From Streptomyces muensis (GTDB taxonomy: Bacteria; Actinomycetota; Actinomycetes; Streptomycetales; Streptomycetaceae), in NCBI RefSeq assembly GCF_021474425.1, contig NZ_JAKEIP010000075.1, positions 1 through 47,457 of the forward strand: DNA of 47,457 bases, read 5' to 3'. Each line of letters begins with the position of its first letter. Within the stretch, counting starts at the first letter, position 1. The translations under genes and the position numbers were made by a program. The notes below the pieces were generated by a model. The model made no database searches, had not been told where the DNA came from, and saw nothing but the letters and a program-made list of their open reading frames with translations. Shown piece by piece: positions 46,355 through 47,457 of this stretch.

Positions 46355-47457
46355 GTGTCGTCTCTCGCGCTGTACCGCCGCTATCGCCCGGAGTCGTTCG
46401 CCGAGGTCATCGGGCAGGAGCATGTCACCGACCCGTTGCAGCAGGCGCTGCGGAACAACCGGGTCAATCACGCGTACCTGTTCAGCGGGCCGCGCGGCTG
46501 TGGCAAGACGACCAGCGCGCGGATCCTCGCGCGGTGTCTGAACTGTGAGCAGGGTCCTACGCCGACCCCGTGCGGAGAGTGCCAGTCGTGCCGCGACCTC
46601 GCTCGCAACGGCCCCGGGTCCATCGACGTCATCGAGATCGACGCCGCGTCCCACGGTGGTGTGGACGACGCGCGTGAGCTGCGGGAGAAGGCCTTCTTCG
46701 GGCCGGCCTCCAGCCGCTACAAGATCTACATCATCGACGAGGCCCACATGGTCACGTCGGCCGGCTTCAACGCGCTGCTGAAGGTCGTCGAGGAGCCGCC
46801 GGAGCATCTGAAGTTCATCTTCGCCACCACCGAGCCCGAGAAGGTCATCGGGACGATTCGGTCGCGGACCCATCACTACCCGTTCCGCCTGGTCCCGCCG
46901 GGGACCCTGAGGGACTACCTCGGCGAGGTCTGCGGCCGGGAGAACATCCCCGTCGAGGAAGGCGTCCTCCCGCTCGTCGTGCGCGCGGGCGCGGGGTCCG
47001 TGCGTGACTCCATGTCCGTCATGGACCAGCTGCTCGCCGGGGCGCGGGAGGAGGGTGTGACGTATGCCATGGCCACGTCCCTGCTCGGGTACACCGACGG
47101 CTCGCTCCTCGACTCCGTCGTGGAGGCCTTCGCGACCGGTGACGGGGCCGCCGCCTTCGAGGTCGTGGACCGTGTCATCGAGGGGGGCAACGACCCCCGT
47201 CGGTTCGTCGCCGACCTGCTGGAGCGGCTGCGTGACCTCGTCATCCTCGCCGCCGTGCCGGACGCCGCCGAGAAGGGACTCATCGACGCCCCCGCCGACG
47301 TCCTGGAGCGCATGCAGGCCCAGGCCGGCACCTTCGGAGCAGCGGAGCTCAGCCGCGCCGCCGACCTGGTCAACGAGGGACTGACCGAGATGCGGGGCGC
47401 CAACTCGCCCCGGCTCCAGCTGGAGCTGATCTGCGCGCGCGTGATGCTGCCCGCGGC
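46355..47457 (+). CDS. dnaX: DNA polymerase III subunit gamma/tau, N-terminal part
   Basis: The gene runs off the right edge; 367 codons are visible. GTG 46355-46357 is chosen because it starts the conserved SSLALYRRYRPESFAEVIGQEHVTDPL. Walker A is GPRGCGKTTSAR, the zinc module is CLNC...CGECQSC, Walker B is IYIIDEAHM with the sensor TTEPEKVIGTIRSR. The protein is the clamp-loader ATPase of the replisome. The C-terminal tau part lies outside. It belongs to the host chromosome and follows the SRP RNA gene as in other Streptomyces. Confidence 0.97.
   Translation, partial: MSSLALYRRYRPESFAEVIGQEHVTDPLQQALRNNRVNHAYLFSGPRGCGKTTSARILARCLNCEQGPTPTPCGECQSCRDLARNGPGSIDVIEIDAASHGGVDDARELREKAFFGPASSRYKIYIIDEAHMVTSAGFNALLKVVEEPPEHLKFIFATTEPEKVIGTIRSRTHHYPFRLVPPGTLRDYLGEVCGRENIPVEEGVLPLVVRAGAGSVRDSMSVMDQLLAGAREEGVTYAMATSLLGYTDGSLLDSVVEAFATGDGAAAFEVVDRVIEGGNDPRRFVADLLERLRDLVILAAVPDAAEKGLIDAPADVLERMQAQAGTFGAAELSRAADLVNEGLTEMRGANSPRLQLELICARVMLPA

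Noticed and set aside
1..47457. CRISPR array
   Set aside because: I saw no regularly spaced repeats of 25-40 bp and no cas genes.

Overview
The window is high-GC actinobacterial DNA, almost certainly Streptomyces. The codon use is extremely GC-rich, GTG and TTG starts are frequent, and several gene types are typical of the genus: a conservon-like sensor kinase/roadblock pair, a SpoIIE-type regulator, XRE/DUF5753 with DUF397, and a DUF2637 transfer protein. The right edge is the conserved block tRNA-Ser(GGA), small SRP RNA, dnaX.

Layout. 1-5189 holds a cut-off SpoIIE-type regulator, a divergent DUF2218/TetR pair, a DUF4396 membrane protein behind a CsoR-type copper operator, and a nitrate-sensing histidine kinase translationally coupled to a roadblock/LC7 protein. 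The next two genes of a normal conservon are absent. 5269-9468 is a small, decayed element (A): an AAA+ ATPase, a small excisionase-like helix-turn-helix protein, an unknown protein, and remnants of a helicase-associated gene and a RelE toxin. 9415-46106 is a larger element (B) in the same tRNA-Ser site. Three copies of the 54-bp 3' end of the tRNA gene (5269, 9415, 46053) show that at least two elements were added in tandem. Short repeats next to the att copies differ between A and B.

Element B carries, left to right: two unknown genes and a membrane-anchored Mrr-type nuclease; a sigma-like protein, a 695-residue protein and two paralogous small membrane proteins; a class I FxLD-type lanthipeptide operon (precursor, LanB, LanC, a second SpaB_C-type protein, a PCMT-like methyltransferase and four small unknown proteins); a divergent XRE/DUF5753-DUF397 regulatory module; an unknown two-gene pair; a mobilisation block (relaxase, MobC-like protein, DUF2637 membrane protein); a DnaB-like replication ATPase; an XRE regulator flanked by two identical 21-bp operators; excisionase and tyrosine integrase; then a defence island of a XhoI/PaeR7I-family restriction-modification pair, a protein kinase and an AlbA_2 protein. 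No FtsK/TraB translocase was found, so element B looks mobilisable rather than self-conjugative.

The most unusual item is the 689-residue protein at 39304-41373. Its N-terminal 220 residues are homologous to the XhoI-family endonuclease encoded just upstream, but the catalytic E-x-K is replaced by T-x-T. The rest contains an intact Ser/Thr protein kinase. A restriction-modification operon with a nuclease-dead paralogue fused to a kinase may be an undescribed defence system in which the kinase monitors, or is triggered through, the restriction enzyme or its target. This is an inference from sequence only.
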